NCBI GenBank assembly: GCA_036250195.1
Contig: JAVHZZ010000010.1
Location: 109,920,025 to 109,984,024 of the forward strand
Direction of reading: 5' to 3'
Source: Mixophyes australis
Taxonomy: Eukaryota > Chordata > Amphibia > Anura > Limnodynastidae
DNA length: 64,000 nucleotides
Shown: positions 33,399-47,350 of the stretch, piece after piece
How positions within the stretch are numbered: the first letter of the stretch is position 1
Layout of the letters: the number at the start of each line of letters is the position of its first letter
Translations under genes and position numbers: made by a program
Notes under the pieces: model-generated
Seen by the model: only the letters and a program-made list of their open reading frames with translations
What the model was told of the DNA's origin: nothing
Databases searched by the model: none

Positions 33399-35668
33399 TC
33401 CTGCATGACTGACAGGTGACCCCCAACATCTACCTCCTACATGACTGACAGGTGACCCCCAACCTCTACCTCCTACATGACTGACAGGTGACCCCCAACC
33501 TCTACCTCCTGCATGACTGACAGGTGACCTCAGCCTCTACCTCCTGCATGACTGACAGGTGACCTCAGCCTCTACCTCCTGCATGACTGACAGGTGACCC
33601 CCAACCTCTACCTCCTGCACGACTGACAGGTGACCCCCAACCTCTACCTCCTACATGACTGACAGGTGACCTCAGCCTCTACCTCCTGCATGACTGACAG
33701 GTGACCCCCAACCTCTACCTCCTACATGACTGACAGGTGACCCCCAACCTCTACCTCCTACATGACTGACAGGTGACCCCCAACCTCTACCTCCTGCACG
33801 ACTGACAGGTGACCCCCAACCTCTACCTCCTGCATGACTGACAGGTGACCCCCAACCTCTACCTCCTGCACGACTGACAGGTGACCCCCAACCTCTACCT
33901 CCTGCATGACTGACAGGTGACCCCCAACCTCTACCTCCTGCATGACTGACAGGTGACCCCCAACCTCTACCTCCTACATGACTGACAGGTGACCCCCAAC
34001 CTCTACCTCCTGCATGACTGACAGGTGACCTCAGCCTCTACCTCCTGCATGACTGACAGGTGACCTCAGCCTCTACCTCCTGCATGACTGACAGGTGACC
34101 CCCAACCTCTACCTCCTACATGACTGACAGGTGACCCCCAACCTCTACCTCCTGCATGACTGACAGGTGACCTCAGCCTCTACCTCCTGCATGACTGACA
34201 GGTGACCCCCAACCTCTACCTCCTGCACGACTGACAGGTGACCCCCAACCTCTACCTCCTGCACGACTGACAGGTGACCCCCAACCTCTACCTCCTACAT
34301 GACTGACAGGTGACCTCAGCCTCTACCTCCTGCATGACTGACAGGTGACCCCCAACCTCTACCTCCTGCATGACTGACAGGTGACCTCAGCCTCTACCTC
34401 CTGCACGACTGACAGGTGACCCCCAACCTCTACCTCCTACATGACTGACAGGTGACCCCAACCTCTACCTCCTGCACGACTGACAGGTGACCCCCAACCT
34501 CTACCTCCTGCATGACTGACAGGTGACCCCAACCTCTACCTCCTACATGACTGACAGGTGACCCCCAACCTCTACCTCCTGCACGACTGACAGGTGACCC
34601 CCAACCTCTACCTCCTGCATGACTGACAGGTGACCCCCAACCTCTACCTCCTGCATGACTGACAGGTGTCCTCTACCTCCTGCATGACTGACAGGTGACC
34701 TCAGCCTCTACCTCCTGCATGACTGACAGGTGACCCCCAACCTCTACCTCCTGCATGACTGACAGGTGACCTCAGCCTCTACCTCCTGCATGACTGACAG
34801 GTGACCCCCAACCTCTACCTCCTGCATGACTGACAGGTGACCTCAGCCTCCTGCTTGACTGACAGGTGACCTCAGCCTCTACCTCCTGCATGACTGACAG
34901 GTGTCCTCTACCTCCTGCATGACTGTGACCTCAGCCTCTACCTCCTGCATGACTGACAGGTGTCCTCTACCTCCTGCATGACTGACAGGTGACCCCCAAC
35001 CTCTACCTCCTGCATGACTGACAGGTGACCCCAACCTCTACCTCCTGCATGACTGACAGGTGACCCCAACCTCTACCTCCTGCATGACTGACAGGTGACC
35101 CCCAACCTCTACCTCCTGCATGACTGACAGGTGACTCCAGCCTCTACCTCCTGCATGACTGACAGGTGACCCCAACCTCTACCTCCTACATGACTGACAG
35201 GTGACTCCCAACCTCTACCTCCTGCATGACTGACAGGTGACCCCAACCTCTACCTCCTGCATGACTGACAGGTGACCCCCAACCTCTACCTCCTGCACGA
35301 CTGACAGGTGACCCCCAACCTCTACCTCCTGCATGACTGACAGGTGACTCCAACCTCTACCTCCTGCATGACTGACAGGTGACTCCAACCTCTACCTCCT
35401 GCATGACTGACAGGTGACCCCCAACCTCTACCTCCTGCATGACTGACAGGTGACCCCAACCTCTACCTCCTGCATGACTGACAGGTGACTCCAACCTCTA
35501 CCTCCTGCATGACTGACAGGTGACCCCAACCTCTACCTCCTACATGACTGACAGGTGACCCCCAACCTCTACCTCCTGCATGACTGACAGGTGACCCCAA
35601 CCTCTACCTCCTGCATGACTGACAGGTGACCCCCAACCTCTACCTCCTGCATGACTGACAGGTGACCT
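33399..35668. repeat. 36-bp minisatellite, about 60 copies, next to RRAS2 promoter
   Basis: The unit reads CTCCTGCATGACTGACAGGT then GACCCCCAACCTCTAC (36 bp). Variants of 30-35 bp are common (CTCAGC or CCCAAC middle, GCATGA/ACATGA/GCACGA). Every full unit carries TGACAGGTGA. It starts roughly 500 bp upstream of the RRAS2 ATG. Confidence 0.97.
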
Positions 35669-37761
35669 TAGACCCATTTCTCGTACATACTACAACACTG
35701 ACATCAGTCACCTGGTTGAGTTTATTGTTGTAAATAATAAACTTTTTGTTAATTAGTAGCCAAGAGGCAGCAAGGTTTATAGACAGCCACTTTCCCAGGG
35801 AGGAGTGCCTCTCCGTATCACTGGCCGTTTGAAATGCTATGGGGTAGTATTATTATTGTGTATATAGCACCAACCATATCATGCAACGTTGTACAAAGCG
35901 TACTGATATATCCGCAGCATTTTACAATGACCAACTCTGTTCTCCAGGAGGGGAATTATGTTCCTATCTGTCTTTGTCTTCTTTTATTTAATGTGTGTCC
36001 CTTTCAATTCTAAAACCTGTCAAAGTGGCAACAAAAGAAACATGGACCTACGAGAACTTCCTGTGGCCCTATGAGACCTTCCTGTGGCCCCCAGCTGCAC
36101 TGAGTCTATGGGAATCGTTATATCTTACATGAGATCATATTAATTTCCATCTGGTTTACAGTTTTCCTGACCATACAATACATTTCCTCCTATTTGTGTA
36201 CAATCCTCACCATTCCTGTTCTCTGGGCTTTATCGGTTAATATTTAATATATAGAAGTATTTGAAATAAACAAAAATAGAATATTATAAAGTTCTATAAA
36301 TATGTTATGATGGTTATTGTAGTTTAACAACATCTAGATAGTGCTGCTCAGGACCTGCTGATACTAGCCCGTTATGTAACAAGTCAACCCTGCAAAATAT
36401 TTTAAAATGTTGCCAAGTATCTGTTGTTGTTTGAGTTGTGCACTGTAAGATCTTGGATATAAGATGGGTTATTACTATAATCATTTGTTTATAAATCACA
36501 GGACGAATCAGGAGATTGCAGAGAGTGACGTTCATGTACAAAGTGTCACAACAGGTAGAGAAAGGTCGGCTTCTGGGTACATACAACCTACGAGATGCAA
36601 TTACTGCATTAAACCCCCTCCCAGCTTCTGAGTCATCTGCCCTCTGAATGGCACAGTGAGGTATGAGGCACAGTGTGTCTCTAGGCCCATATTTAATACA
36701 ATGTAAAAAGGAAAACAAGAATTGAGCTCCAAGACAATATGTATGTAGTATGTATGTTGTAATGCAGAGGGTTTCAGGGAATAATACGGAGGGGGAGGTA
36801 GGTACACTAAAACTGAGATGTATCTTAAACTGCAGCTTTTAATGAAATACATGGGTCTGAGATAGATAATCAGCGCAAGTTTGTTCAAAATTGTTTCAAA
36901 GAGGTTCTAAATTTTTAAAATTGGCAAAACATTTGAGCAAAACGTGATGAAGAGCCCGTTCAAGCCGTTTGGAAGAGGTCCAAGTTTAAATGGCTCCATT
37001 GTATTTTTAAAGCAGTTCCATGCGAACGGCGAACTCCAACACAACAATGTCGTTTGAACTAAAAAAAACACATTCATTTTACCAAAATATAATTATCCTC
37101 TTTAAACGGGCATAAAATACGTCACTTTTTTTTTTTTAGCTTTTTTGTTGTGGTTGCTGCGAACTTTGAACTAGAACCAATTTCAATATTTCCATCAGAC
37201 CAGAGACAAACTGTACTAGCATTTATTTAAAAAGATTTTCGACATGTTCAAAGTACTATCCTCAGACAGATAAATGATGGTGAAACAACAGACTTGTCAT
37301 CTAGAAAAATAGATTAAAGTGAACAATGGATGGAAAATGTAACAAGCCAAAATTCAGATTTAAAAATAGAAATAGAAAAAAACAAACAAACAGTTGTGGT
37401 GACTATAATGCAGGTACGACACGTTATCTTACAGATTATGGTATTTAGACTCAGTTTTCCTCATACATTCTATGATGCTCTTATAGGACGGAGTCTCTGT
37501 TTTTAAGAAATAGAAGCTGTAAACCATCTCCTGTTTGTGTCTTTTTATTCCAGACTCCCTCACGTCACCTTTAACAAACCTGAGTCGTCCTAGTTCCAGG
37601 ATTCCGAATTTTACTACTAAAATTCAAGACATTCATAGCACATATGGGGCCGATATAAGGGAGGATATCTACTGCTGTCATCAGTGTGGTGACTGTTTAA
37701 TGTCATACTGATGTTATAACACCGGGGGACATAATGGTATCATACAAACAGCATCCACCAG
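35669..37761. other. Non-coding upstream flank
   Basis: AT-rich, with a decayed minus-strand SINE/LINE tail at about 35845-35925 (TATTATTATTGTGTATATAG ... GTTGTACAAAGCG). Open frames at 36314-36888 on the minus strand show no recognisable domain. Confidence 0.55.
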
Positions 37762-38145
37762 TACAGAGCCATATATAATGGTACAGGGCAGCGTACAGGA
37801 TCACAGAGCAGTATGTAGTGGTACAGGGCAGCGTACAGGATCACAGAGCCATATATAATGGTACAGGGCAGCGTACAGGATCACAGAGCAGTATATAATG
37901 GTACAGGGCAGCGTACAGGATCACAGAGCAGTATGTAGTGGTACAGGGCAGCGTACAGAATCACAGAGCCGTATATAGTGGTACAGGGCAGCATACAGGA
38001 TCACAGAGCAGTATATAGTGGTACAGGGCAGCATATAGGATCACAGAGCAGTATAAAGTGGTACAGGGCAGCATAGAGAATCACAGAGCCGTATATAGTG
38101 GTAAGAGATAGCATACAGAATTGAAGGGCAGTATATAACAGTGCA
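37762..38145. repeat. 40-bp minisatellite, about 9 copies
   Basis: Unit GGTACAGGGCAGCGTACAGG then ATCACAGAGCAGTATGTAGT, degrading rightwards (GCATACAG, GTATAAAG). Unrelated to the neighbouring 39-bp satellite except for a shared GTACAG. Confidence 0.93.
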
Positions 38146-38770
38146 GGACATAATAATGGCTCTACTAGGAATCATCCACCATCAGTGAGCAGTATATAAT
38201 GATGCAGTACATATGGAATCTTAGAGCAGTATAAATAGTAGGGTATTATTATTATTACCATTTATTTATATACAGTATATACCATCTTAGAGGTGTAGGG
38301 AATCCTACAGCGCACAGACTGCCCTGTGTCCGTACAGCCATTGAACCCTCTTCTTACCACTCTGTACATCACACTGGGTCCTTTCTCTACCCAGTAACCA
38401 GTGCAGATCTGTGACTGTGTCGTCTCACAGCGCTGAACGCCCCAGGAATAGGTGACCCACTTACAGCCATTACTTACCATCTCAGACAGGTGTTTAATGT
38501 GTTTCTGATTAATACTCTATTGTAGCAACACAAAGAGCTGATCCCATTTGTACATGTTCAGAGAATCAATTACAGTCCCCCATTAGCTGCCATGACTCCA
38601 TCCTGCAGATATTGTGACTCACTTTGTGCCAGATGAATGGTTCATCAGGAATGACAGAATCGGGAAACTGTGTTATACAGACCCCAGTTACACTCTGAGC
38701 GGCTCAGCAAGAAACAGCACATCTGTGCACCAGATGCCTCATAGTGAGGAACCGGGGCCCCTGACCTCAG
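38146..38770. other. Non-coding spacer between two arrays
   Basis: Contains a short ATTATTATTATTACCATTTA stretch near 38246. No gene or array is recognised. Confidence 0.55.
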
Positions 38771-41700
38771 TGTGTGTACAGTATAACTAGTATATGACTC
38801 TATCCCAGGACCGTGTGTACAGTATAACTAGTATATGACTATCCCAGGACCGTGTGTACAGTATAACTAGTATATGACTCTATCCCAGGACCGTGTGTAC
38901 AGTATAACTAGTATATGACTCTATCCCAGGACCGTGTGTACAGTATAACTAGTATATGACTTTATCCCAGGACCGTGTGTACAGTATAACTAGTATATGA
39001 CTTTATCCCAGGACCGTGTGTACAGTATAACTAGTATATGACTATCCCAGGACCGTGTGTACAGTATAACTAGTATATGACTCTATCCCAGGACCGTGTG
39101 TACAGTATAACTAGTATGACTATCCCAGGACCGTGTGTACAGTATAACTAGTATATGACTATCCCAGGACCGTGTGTACAGTATAACTAGTATATGACTA
39201 TCCCAGGACCATGTGTACAGTATAACTAGTATATGACTATCCCAGGACCATGTGTACAGTATAACTAGTATATGACTATCCCAGGACCGTGTGTACAGTA
39301 TAACTAGTATATGACTATATCCCAGGACCATGTGTACAGTATAACTAGTATATGACTATCCCAGGACCATGTGTACAGTATAACTACTATATGACTCTAT
39401 CCCAGGACCGTGTGTACAGTATAACTACTATATGACTCTATCCCAGGACCATGTGTACAGTATAACTAGTATATGACTATCCCAGGACCGTGTGTACAGT
39501 ATAACTACTATATGACTATCCCAGGACCGTGTGTACAGTATAACTAGTATATGACTTTATCCCAGGACCGTGTGTACAGTATAACTAGTATATGACTATC
39601 CCAGGACCGTGTGTACAGTATAACTAGTATATGACTCTATCCCAGGACCGTGTGTACAGTATAACTAGTATGACTATCCCAGGACCGTGTGTACAGTATA
39701 ACTAGTATATGACTATCCCAGGACCGTGTGTACAGTATAACTAGTATATGACTATCCCAGGACCATGTGTACAGTATAACTAGTATATGACTATCCCAGG
39801 AACGTGTGTACAGTATAACTAGTATATGACTATCCCAGGACCATGTGTACAGTATAACTAGTATATGACTATCCCAGGACCGTGTGTACAGTATAACTAG
39901 TATATGACTATATCCCAGGACCATGTGTACAGTATAACTAGTATATGACTATCCCAGGACCATGTGTACAGTATAACTACTATATGACTCTATCCCAGGA
40001 CCGTGTGTACAGTATAACTACTATATGACTCTATCCCAGGACCATGTGTACAGTATAACTAGTATATGACTATCCCAGGACCGTGTGTACAGTATAACTA
40101 CTATATGACTATCCCAGGACCGTGTGTACAGTATAACTAGTATATGACTTTATCCCAGGACCGTGTGTACAGTATAACTAGTATATGACTATCCCAGGAC
40201 CGTGTGTACAGTATAACTAGTATATGACTCTATCCCAGGACCGTGTGTACAGTATAACTAGTATGACTATCCCAGGACCGTGTGTACAGTATAACTAGTA
40301 TATGACTATCCCAGGACCATGTGTACAGTATAACTAGTATATGACTATCCCAGGAACGTGTGTACAGTATAACTAGTATATGACTATCCCAGGACCGTGT
40401 GTACAGTATAACTAGTATATGACTATCCCAGGACCGTGTGTACAGTATAACTAGTATATGACTATCCCAGGACCATGTGTACAGTATAACTAGTATATGA
40501 CTATCCCAGGACCATGTGTACAGTATAACTAGTATATGACTATCCCAGGACCATGTGTACAGTATAACTAGTATATGACTATCCCAGGACCATGTGTACA
40601 GTATAACTAGTATATGACTATCCCAGGACCGTGTGTACAGTATAACTAGTATATGACTATCCCAGGACCGTGTGTACAGTATAACTAGTATATGACTATC
40701 CCAGGACCGTGTGTACAGTATAACTAGTATATGACTATCCCAGGACCATGTGTACAGTATAACTAGTATATGACTCTATCCCAGGACCATGTGTACAGTA
40801 TAACTAGTATATGACTCTATCCCAGGACCGTGTGTACAGTATAACTAGTATATGACTCTATCCCAGGACCGTGTGTACAGTATAACTAGTATATGACTCT
40901 ATCCCAGGACCATGTGTACAGTATAACTACTATATGACTATCCCAGGACCATGTGTACAGTATAACTACTATATGACTCAATCCCAGGACCATGTGTACA
41001 GTATAACTAGTATATGACTCAATCCCAGGACCATGTGTACAGTATAACTAGTATATGACTCTATCCCAGGACCGTGTGTACAGTATAACTAGTATATGAC
41101 TCTATCCCAGGACCGTGTGTACAGTATAACTAGTATATGACTCTATCCCAGGACCATGTGTACAGTATAACTACTATATGACTATCCCAGGACCATGTGT
41201 ACAGTATAACTACTATATGACTCAATCCCAGGACCGTGTGTACAGTATAACTACTATATGACTATCCCAGGACCATATGTACAGTATAACTAGTATATGA
41301 CTATCCCAGGACCATGTGTACAGTATAACTAGTATATGACTATCCCAGGACCGTGTGTACAGTATAACTAGTATATGACTATCCCAGGACCATGTGTACA
41401 GTATAACTAGTATATGACTATCCCAGGACCATGTGTACAGTATAACTAGTATATGACTATCCCAGGACCATGTGTACAGTATAACTAGTATATGACTATC
41501 CCAGGACCATGTGTACAGTATAACTAGTATATGACTATCCCAGGACCATGTGTACAGTATAACTAGTATATGACTATCCCAGGACCATGTGTACAGTATA
41601 ACTAGTATATGACTATCCCAGGACCGTGTGTACAGTATAACTACTATATGACTCTATCCCAGGACCGTGTGTACAGTATAACTACTATATGACTATCCCA

Positions 41701-44700
41701 GGACCATGTGTACAGTATAACTAGTATATGACTCTATCCCAGGACCGTGTGTACAGTATAACTAGTATATGACTCTATCCCAGGACCGTGTGTACAGTAT
41801 AACTAGTATATGACTATCCCAGGACCATGTGTACAGTATAACTACTATATGACTATCCCAGGACCGTGTGTACAGTATAACTAGTATATGACTATCCCAG
41901 GACCGTGTGTACAGTATAACTAGTATATGACTCTATCCCAGGACCGTGTGTACAGTATAACTACTATATGACTATCCCAGGACCATGTGTACAGTATAAC
42001 TAGTATATGACTATCCCAGGACCATGTGTACAGTATAACTAGTATATGACTATCCCAGGACCATGTGTACAGTATAACTAGTATATGACTATCCCAGGAC
42101 CGTGTGTACAGTATAACTAGTATATGACTATCCCAGGACCGTGTGTACAGTATAACTAGTATATGACTATCCCAGGACCATGTGTACAGTATAACTAGTA
42201 TATGACTATCCCAGGACCATGTGTACAGTATAACTAGTATATGACTCTATCCCAGGACCATGTGTACAGTATAACTAGTATATGACTCTATCCCAGGACC
42301 GTGTGTACAGTATAACTAGTATATGACTCTATCCCAGGACCGTGTGTACAGTATAACTAGTATATGACTCTATCCCAGGACCATGTGTACAGTATAACTA
42401 CTATATGACTATCCCAGGACCATGTGTACAGTATAACTACTATATGACTCAATCCCAGGACCGTGTGTACAGTATAACTACTATATGACTATCCCAGGAC
42501 CATATGTACAGTATAACTAGTATATGACTATCCCAGGACCATGTGTACAGTATAACTAGTATATGACTATCCCAGGACCATGTGTACAGTATAACTAGTA
42601 TATGACTATCCCAGGACCATGTGTACAGTATAACTAGTATATGACTATCCCAGGACCATGTGTACAGTATAACTAGTATATGACTATCCCAGGACCATGT
42701 GTACAGTATAACTAGTATATGACTATCCCAGGACCGTGTGTACAGTATAACTACTATATGACTCTATCCCAGGACCGTGTGTACAGTATAACTACTATAT
42801 GACTATCCCAGGACCATGTGTACAGTATAACTAGTATATGACTCTATCCCAGGACCGTGTGTACAGTATAACTAGTATATGACTCTATCCCAGGACCGTG
42901 TGTACAGTATAACTAGTATATGACTCTATCCCAGGACCATGTGTACAGTATAACTACTATATGACTATCCCAGGACCATGTGTACAGTATAACTACTATA
43001 TGACTCAATCCCAGGACCGTGTGTACAGTATAACTACTATATGACTATCCCAGGACCATATGTACAGTATAACTAGTATATGACTATCCCAGGACCATGT
43101 GTACAGTATAACTAGTATATGACTATCCCAGGACCATGTGTACAGTATAACTAGTATATGACTATCCCAGGACCATGTGTACAGTATAACTAGTATATGA
43201 CTATCCCAGGACCATGTGTACAGTATAACTAGTATATGACTATCCCAGGACCATGTGTACAGTATAACTAGTATATGACTATCCCAGGACCGTGTGTACA
43301 GTATAACTACTATATGACTCTATCCCAGGACCGTGTGTACAGTATAACTACTATATGACTATCCCAGGACCATGTGTACAGTATAACTAGTATATGACTC
43401 TATCCCAGGACTGTGTGTACAGTATAACTAGTATATGACTCTATCCCAGGACCGTGTGTACAGTATAACTAGTATATGACTATCCCAGGACCATGTGTAC
43501 AGTATAACTAGTATATGACTATCCCAGGACCATGTGTACAGTATAACTAGTATATGACTATCCCAGGACCATGTGTACAGTATAACTAGTATATGACTAT
43601 CCCAGGACCGTGTGTACAGTATAACTACTATATGACTCTATCCCAGGACCGTGTGTACAGTATAACTACTATATGACTATCCCAGGACCATGTGTACAGT
43701 ATAACTAGTATATGACTATCCCAGGACCATGTGTACAGTATAACTACTATATGACTCTATCCCAGGACCGTGTGTACAGTATAACTAGTATATGACTATC
43801 CCAGGACCGTGTGTACAGTATAACTACTATATGACTCTATCCCAGGACCGGGTGTACAGTATAACTACTATATGACTATCCCAGGACCATGTGTACAGTA
43901 TAACTAGTATATGACTATCCCAGGACCATGTGTACAGTATAACTACTATATGACTATCCCAGGACCATGTGTACAGTATAACTACTATATGACTCTATCC
44001 CAGGACCGTGTGTACAGTATAACTACTATATGACTATCCCAGGACCATGTGTACAGTATAACTAGTATATGACTATCCCAGGACCATGTGTACAGTATAA
44101 CTACTATATGACTATCCCAGGACCATGTGTACAGTATAACTACTATATGACTCTATCCCAGGACCATGTGTACAGTATAACTAGTATATGACTATCCCAG
44201 GACCGTGTGTACAGTATAACTAGTATATGACTATCCCAGGACCATGTGTACAGTATAACTACTATATGACTATCCCAGGACCGTGTGTACAGTATAACTA
44301 GTATATGACTATCCCAGGACGTGTGTACAGTATAACTAGTATATGACTCTATCCCAGGACCGTGTGTACAGTATAACTACTATATGACTATCCCAGGACC
44401 ATGTGTACAGTATAACTAGTATATGACTATCCCAGGACCATGTGTACAGTATAACTACTATATGACTATCCCAGGACCGTGTGTACAGTATAACTAGTAT
44501 ATGACTCTATCCCAGGACCGTGTGTACAGTATAACTACTATATGACTATCCCAGGACCATGTGTACAGTATAACTAGTATATGACTATCCCAGGACCATG
44601 TGTACAGTATAACTACTATATGACTATCCCAGGACCATGTGTACAGTATAACTACTATATGACTCTATCCCAGGACCATGTGTACAGTATAACTAGTATA

Positions 44701-45496
44701 TGACTATCCCAGGACCGTGTGTACAGTATAACTACTATATGACTATCCCAGGACCGTGTGTACAGTATAACTAGTATATGACTATCCCAGGACCATGTGT
44801 ACAGTATAACTACTATATGACTCTATCCCAGGACCATGTGTACAGTATAACTAGTATATGACTATCCCAGGACCGTGTGTACAGTATAACTAGTATATGA
44901 CTATCCCAGGACCATGTGTACAGTATAACTAGTATATGACTATCCCAGGACCGTGTGTACAGTATAACTACTATATGACTATCCCAGGACCGTGTGTACA
45001 GTTTAACTAGTATATGACTATCCCAGGACCATGTGTACAGTATAACTAGTATATGACTATCCCAGTGTACAGTATAACTAGTATATGACTATCCCAGGAC
45101 CGTGTGTACAGTATAACTAGTATATGACTCTATCCCAGGACCATGTGTACAGTATAACTAGTATATGACTATCCCAGGACCGTGTGTACAGTATAACTAC
45201 TATATGACTATCCCAGTGTACAGTATAACTAGTATATGACTCTATCCCAGGACCATGTGTACAGTATAACTAGTATATGACTATCCCAGGACCGTGTGTA
45301 CAGTATAACTAGTATATGACTATCCCAGGACCGTGTGTACAGTATAACTAGTATATGACTATCCCAGGACCGTGTGTACAGTATAACTAGTATATGACTA
45401 TCCCAGGACCATGTGTACAGTATAACTACTATATGACTATCCCAGGACCATGTGTACAGTATAACTAGTATATGACTATCCCAGTGTACAGTATAT
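38771..45496. repeat. 39-bp satellite array, 6.7 kb, about 170 copies
   Basis: The unit reads GACTATCCCAGGACCGTGTG then TACAGTATAACTAGTATAT (39 bp). A 41-bp form has GACTCTATCCC, and occasional short forms occur (CCCAGTGTACAG near 45062, 45212 and 45482). Common variants are CCGTG/CCATG and ACTAGT/ACTACT. Rarer marks include CATATG at 41274, 42501 and 43057. The array is homogeneous to its edges, which implies recent expansion. Frames open on the minus strand are products of the repeat. Confidence 0.98.
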
Positions 45497-46080
45497 CCCA
45501 CTAGAGGACCAAATTGTACCCATGACATTGTTGGTGACCTCTCAGACCTCCATAGATATGCACAAACATACGTATATATAGGACAGTTATTCTTTTAACT
45601 ACACATTCACACTTTCCAATCAGATGATTTGCTGGGATTTACATAAAACAAGTGAAATATACGCCCTGTCACTGGAGTTACTACCCCAAAATTCCATCCA
45701 CCGTACCCCAACTGCACCCACTTCTAAAATACCCATCACAGAAAGGAAAGCCACCTAACAAGGTAAAGATAAGGGACACTGAGAACACCGGAATATTATA
45801 TTGTATTATTATGTTCTGCACTGAAGTTTTGACTTTTCAAGCAAAATAATTTTCGTCCTGTTTCCATAGAAACGTTCTATTTATACGGCTTCCTCGTCTC
45901 AAGCTTTAGAACTGACCAATAGAAACATCACAACCTCTGGTGTCAGGACAGCGAATTATTCTGTGTTCTGGCTGTATCCAGATATTTCACTGATGGAGCA
46001 TTAACATATTATCCATATAACAAAATATATATTTACTATACAGATTATTAGAACATTCACAGGATTAGAGCAACGTGCAG
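45497..46080. other. Non-coding flank
   Basis: AT-rich spacer with no recognisable gene or repeat. Confidence 0.55.
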
Positions 46081-46272
46081 CCAATCAGAGCGTTAGATCA
46101 GCCACTGGACAAGATCGACCTGTAGCCAATCACAGCATTAGAATAGTCACAGGACTCGACCAACCTGTAGCCAATCAGAGCATTAGAACAATCACAGGAC
46201 TCAACCAACCTGTAGCCAGAGTGTCAGAACATTCATAGTATTAGAACAACCTGCAGCCAATCAGAACATTAC
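46078..46272. repeat. 45-bp imperfect tandem repeat with CCAAT boxes, 4-5 copies
   Basis: CCAATCA occurs at 46081, 46126 and 46171, with a degenerate unit near 46216 and another CCAAT at 46257. Each is followed by CATTAGAA- and ACAGGACT-like blocks. Confidence 0.85.
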
Positions 46273-46329
46273 ACTGTTGAACAACATTAAAAAAAGTGAA
46301 TTGTGTCTCTTTTTTTCTTGAGAATTGTA

Positions 46330-46410
46330 TATGTTGTAGATTGTGAGCTTCTGAGTACAGAACTTTCCGATGTTTTATCTCTGATGATATAGAGATAATT
46401 TGTATTATTG
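46330..46410 (+). mobile_element. Possible LINE-tail fragment
   Basis: TTGTAGATTGTGAGCTTCTG resembles the tail motif GATTGTAAGCTTGCGAGCAG. The remainder has diverged beyond secure recognition. Confidence 0.35.
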
Positions 46411-46746
46411 AACTGGACAAAACAAGAAGCTTTTATTTCCCATTCTATCTGCGCTTATCTCTGACACGTGTGATTAATGCAAACTCTTTAGAATCCCAAT
46501 AATGAAATGAAAGTAACATTTTAGCTGTCACTCTGGAACAATATGTGAATTGTAGATGAGGAGAAGATGCTGCGAGTCAGTCAGAGACCTCTCCGAGTGG
46601 ATACTTACCTGTTACTATGACCGCGATGAGGCTTTGTATATCCTCCAAATGTAATTGGTGGAGTCCAGTAAAATGGTATTCGGACGTCATGTGTGCACCA
46701 GACTTATAGGGAGTGTATCCATGAATACCAGGACCGTGCTCACAAG
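46411..46746. other. Non-coding flank
   Basis: No gene or repeat recognised between the LINE-tail fragment and the MITE target duplication. Confidence 0.5.
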
Positions 46747-47077
46747 CTTACAACATACTTGCCAACTCTCCCGGAATGTCCGGGAGACTCCCGCATTTTG
46801 CGAGAGTCTCCCGGACTCCCGGGCGAGTGTGGCAATCTCCCGAATTCTGCCCACTTCCTAGTGAAGTGGGCAGAATTAGATCCCAAACGCCGCGATTCCC
46901 GATGAATCGCGGCGTTTAGCCCCGCCCCCCGCTGTCAAATGACGCAATTTGCGTCATGACGTCACAGGGGGCGGGGCCGAAATGACGCGATTTTGGCCGC
47001 CCCGCCCCCTCACGCCCCCCTCCACTGGCTGGCTCCCGGAAGAGAGCTGAAGAAAGTAGGTAAGTATGCCTTACAAC
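46747..47077. mobile_element. Multi-hairpin MITE with 8-bp target-site duplication
   Basis: CTTACAAC at 46747-46754 is repeated at 47070-47077. Just inside are inverted ends CATACTTGCC and GGTAAGTATG. The interior holds stacked palindromes: CTCCCGGAATGTCCGGGAG, 46843-46877 (AATTCTGCCCACTTC arm), 46885-46917 (AAACGCCGCGATTC arm), and TGACGCAATTTGCGTCA beside TGACGTCA at 46957-46964. The 8-bp duplication suits a hAT-type transposase. It is non-coding. Confidence 0.85.
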
Positions 47078-47350
47078 ACTGTACAGATATCTGCCTTCAC
47101 TGCTGGTGGTGACTGTGTACACACTGCCACATGTGCCCGACATCGTTCCATCATAGTACGGGATTTTTAGGAAGTCAAATGAAACGATGTGATGTTGCTT
47201 TGGTACGATAAAACATGATCGTGGGAGCGTACACACTAATGCAATATCTGACCAGACGGACATTTATCATGTTATCTGCACGATAATTGGATGAAAAACC
47301 TGTAGTGTGGTCCCAGCTTTAGTAAAGACAATTAATTAAAATATTCAACT
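47078..47350. other. Non-coding spacer
   Basis: No gene or repeat recognised between the MITE and the 15-bp array. Confidence 0.5.

Noticed and set aside
33399..35668. CRISPR-like array
   Set aside because: Units are contiguous without unique spacers and the genome is a vertebrate one. This is a minisatellite.
39083..45528. Minus-strand frames with repeated HILVILYTRSWDS peptide
   Set aside because: Direct translation of the 39-bp satellite. Broken wherever 41-bp units occur.
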